DNA of 64,000 nt from Bdellovibrionaceae bacterium UBA6776 (GTDB lineage: Bacteria > Bdellovibrionota > Bdellovibrionia > Bdellovibrionales > UBA1609), in contig DKGG01000046.1 of assembly GCA_002453155.1 (NCBI GenBank), forward strand, positions 1 to 64,000. The letters run 5' to 3'. Below the pieces are notes generated by a model, which worked only from the letters and a program-made list of their open reading frames with translations, was not told the origin of the DNA and did no database searches. The translations under genes and the position numbers were made by a program. Below are positions 63,224 through 64,000 of this stretch, piece by piece. The stretch's first letter is position 1. Every line of letters starts with the position of its first letter.

Positions 63224-64000
63224 CTACTCCTTAGGATCTAGATGTCCAAAAATCTCTGACATGTAAGAACTTAAACGGGATCTTCCCGCTTTCAAATAGG
63301 TAAATGGCTTTAAGTCTTTGGGATGTTTTTCCAAATGCTCCACCAAGCCCTGTCGGAACTCATCTCTGAGGGCTGTCGCAAAATTGAATTTCACCCATCC
63401 TCTGCGCGCAAACTCCGTCAAAATTTGGGGATCCAACCCGGTGCATCCATGAAGAACAAAATTTCCATTGAGATCTTTCATTTGATCCACGACCGCCCAA
63501 TTGAGGCGAGGCTCCCCTTTAAAATGACCATGGACCGTTCCAATGGCGGGGGCCGTTAAGGTTGCGGCAGTTTCTGAGACAAAGCGGGAAATCTCCTCGA
63601 AGGTCGGAAGTTTTTCGCCCTCCTCCTCAATTTCATCTTCTTTGCCCGAAATGGTTCCAAGCTCACATTCCAATGTGGCCCCTTTTGCTTTGGCCCAGGC
63701 CAAAGCCTTTTTGGTGTTCTCCACATTCTCTTCAAAACTCAAATGGGACCCATCATACATCACAGATCGAAATCCGGCTTGAAGGGCTTCCTCCACAAAC
63801 TTCAATTCTTTGGAGTGATCCAAGTGAATGGCATAATCGACGCCAGGGTGTCTTTTTGCCACCATTTGAATGGCACTCACATAGCCTTCAAATCCCAAAT
63901 AACTTTGCACCGTAGAGGGCGTGGAAGAAAGATACATTCCCCTTCCAGATTTTTCAGCAGCCTCAAAGGCCGCTTCTAAAAAGTCGACATTTCCGCCGCC
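63224..64000 (-). CDS. class II fructose-bisphosphate-type aldolase, 5' end beyond the window
   Basis: Zinc-dependent aldolase, partial: the frame runs open to the window edge for 21 codons upstream of an internal ATG at 63937, with LEAAFEAAEKSG matching the start region of the family. Visible landmarks are AIHLDHSKE with the zinc His, GTVHGHFKG and LHGCTGLD with the phosphate-binding region. It could cleave or form a ketose bisphosphate. As first visible gene of the minus operon it may supply a precursor for the sugars above. Confidence 0.85.
   Translation of the reverse strand, partial: GGGNVDFLEAAFEAAEKSGRGMYLSSTPSTVQSYLGFEGYVSAIQMVAKRHPGVDYAIHLDHSKELKFVEEALQAGFRSVMYDGSHLSFEENVENTKKALAWAKAKGATLECELGTISGKEDEIEEEGEKLPTFEEISRFVSETAATLTAPAIGTVHGHFKGEPRLNWAVVDQMKDLNGNFVLHGCTGLDPQILTEFARRGWVKFNFATALRDEFRQGLVEHLEKHPKDLKPFTYLKAGRSRLSSYMSEIFGHLDPKE

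Overview
The window looks like a chromosomal segment of a Gram-negative deltaproteobacterium-like organism, most plausibly of the Bdellovibrio group. This is inferred from the gene mix: scpA and scpB beside a site-2 protease, a two-gene DprE-like pair, lipoproteins, and very frequent TTG and GTG starts behind good ribosome binding sites. No rRNA or tRNA gene, CRISPR array or transposase was seen. Base composition is moderate, with noticeably AT-rich islands at 15.5-16.7 kb, 29.9-31.3 kb, 40.3-42.9 kb and 60.1-63.2 kb.

Left part (1-15.4 kb) is mostly core metabolism. It holds a 138-bp tandem repeat array, phosphatidylserine decarboxylase (psd), a flavin dehydrogenase, the site-2 protease/scpA/scpB operon, an HD phosphohydrolase, an AidB-like acyl-CoA dehydrogenase and a B12-binding mutase subunit. 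A family-39-type membrane glycosyltransferase follows, bracketed by a nearly perfect 47-bp inverted repeat. Then come UDP-sugar dehydrogenase (ugd), an acyl-CoA dehydrogenase and a sugar epimerase.

At 15.4-16.8 kb two unrelated small genes (a lipoprotein and a small membrane protein) sit in the same frame of flanking repeats (block B upstream, block A downstream). The outer copy carries what looks like a remnant of the neighbouring glycosyltransferase 3' end. This looks like a duplicated locus whose payload gene has been exchanged.

From 16.8 kb to the right end (about 47 kb) the window is one very large surface-glycan locus built from several operons. (i) 16.8-26.2 kb, minus: pseB, a GDPD-like protein, two zinc dehydrogenases, a pentulose-phosphate epimerase, a second sugar-phosphate isomerase, a double nucleotidyltransferase and a GT2. 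(ii) 26.4-31.3 kb, plus: HAD, cupin, SDR, a CMP-sugar-synthetase relative, an epimerase and a membrane protein. (iii) 31.3-35.6 kb, minus: an epimerase, a HAD-UbiA fusion, a DprE1 homologue and a DprE2 homologue, together predicting a polyprenyl-phospho-arabinofuranose donor. (iv) 36.2-38.8 kb: a GT2, then a 2-hydroxyacid dehydrogenase and a cyclase-family hydrolase. (v) 38.8-45.6 kb, minus: rfbF, rfbG, deacetylase, MBOAT/SGNH O-acylation pair, a HTH regulator and a phosphatase-like lipoprotein. (vi) 45.6-64 kb, minus: aldolase (cut by the window end), polymerase-like membrane proteins, GT-like proteins, pseF, pseG, tailoring enzymes, pseI, WbqC, PIG-L, a TagF-like polyol-phosphate transferase and an ABC exporter.

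Taken together the locus should make at least four activated building blocks: CMP-pseudaminic acid or a relative, CDP-6-deoxy-4-keto-glucose, a lipid-linked arabinofuranose, and probably a nucleotide-activated polyol or ketose polymerised through phosphodiesters. It also encodes acetylation, methylation and hydroxylation of the product. PseC and PseH were not found here and may lie beyond the right edge.
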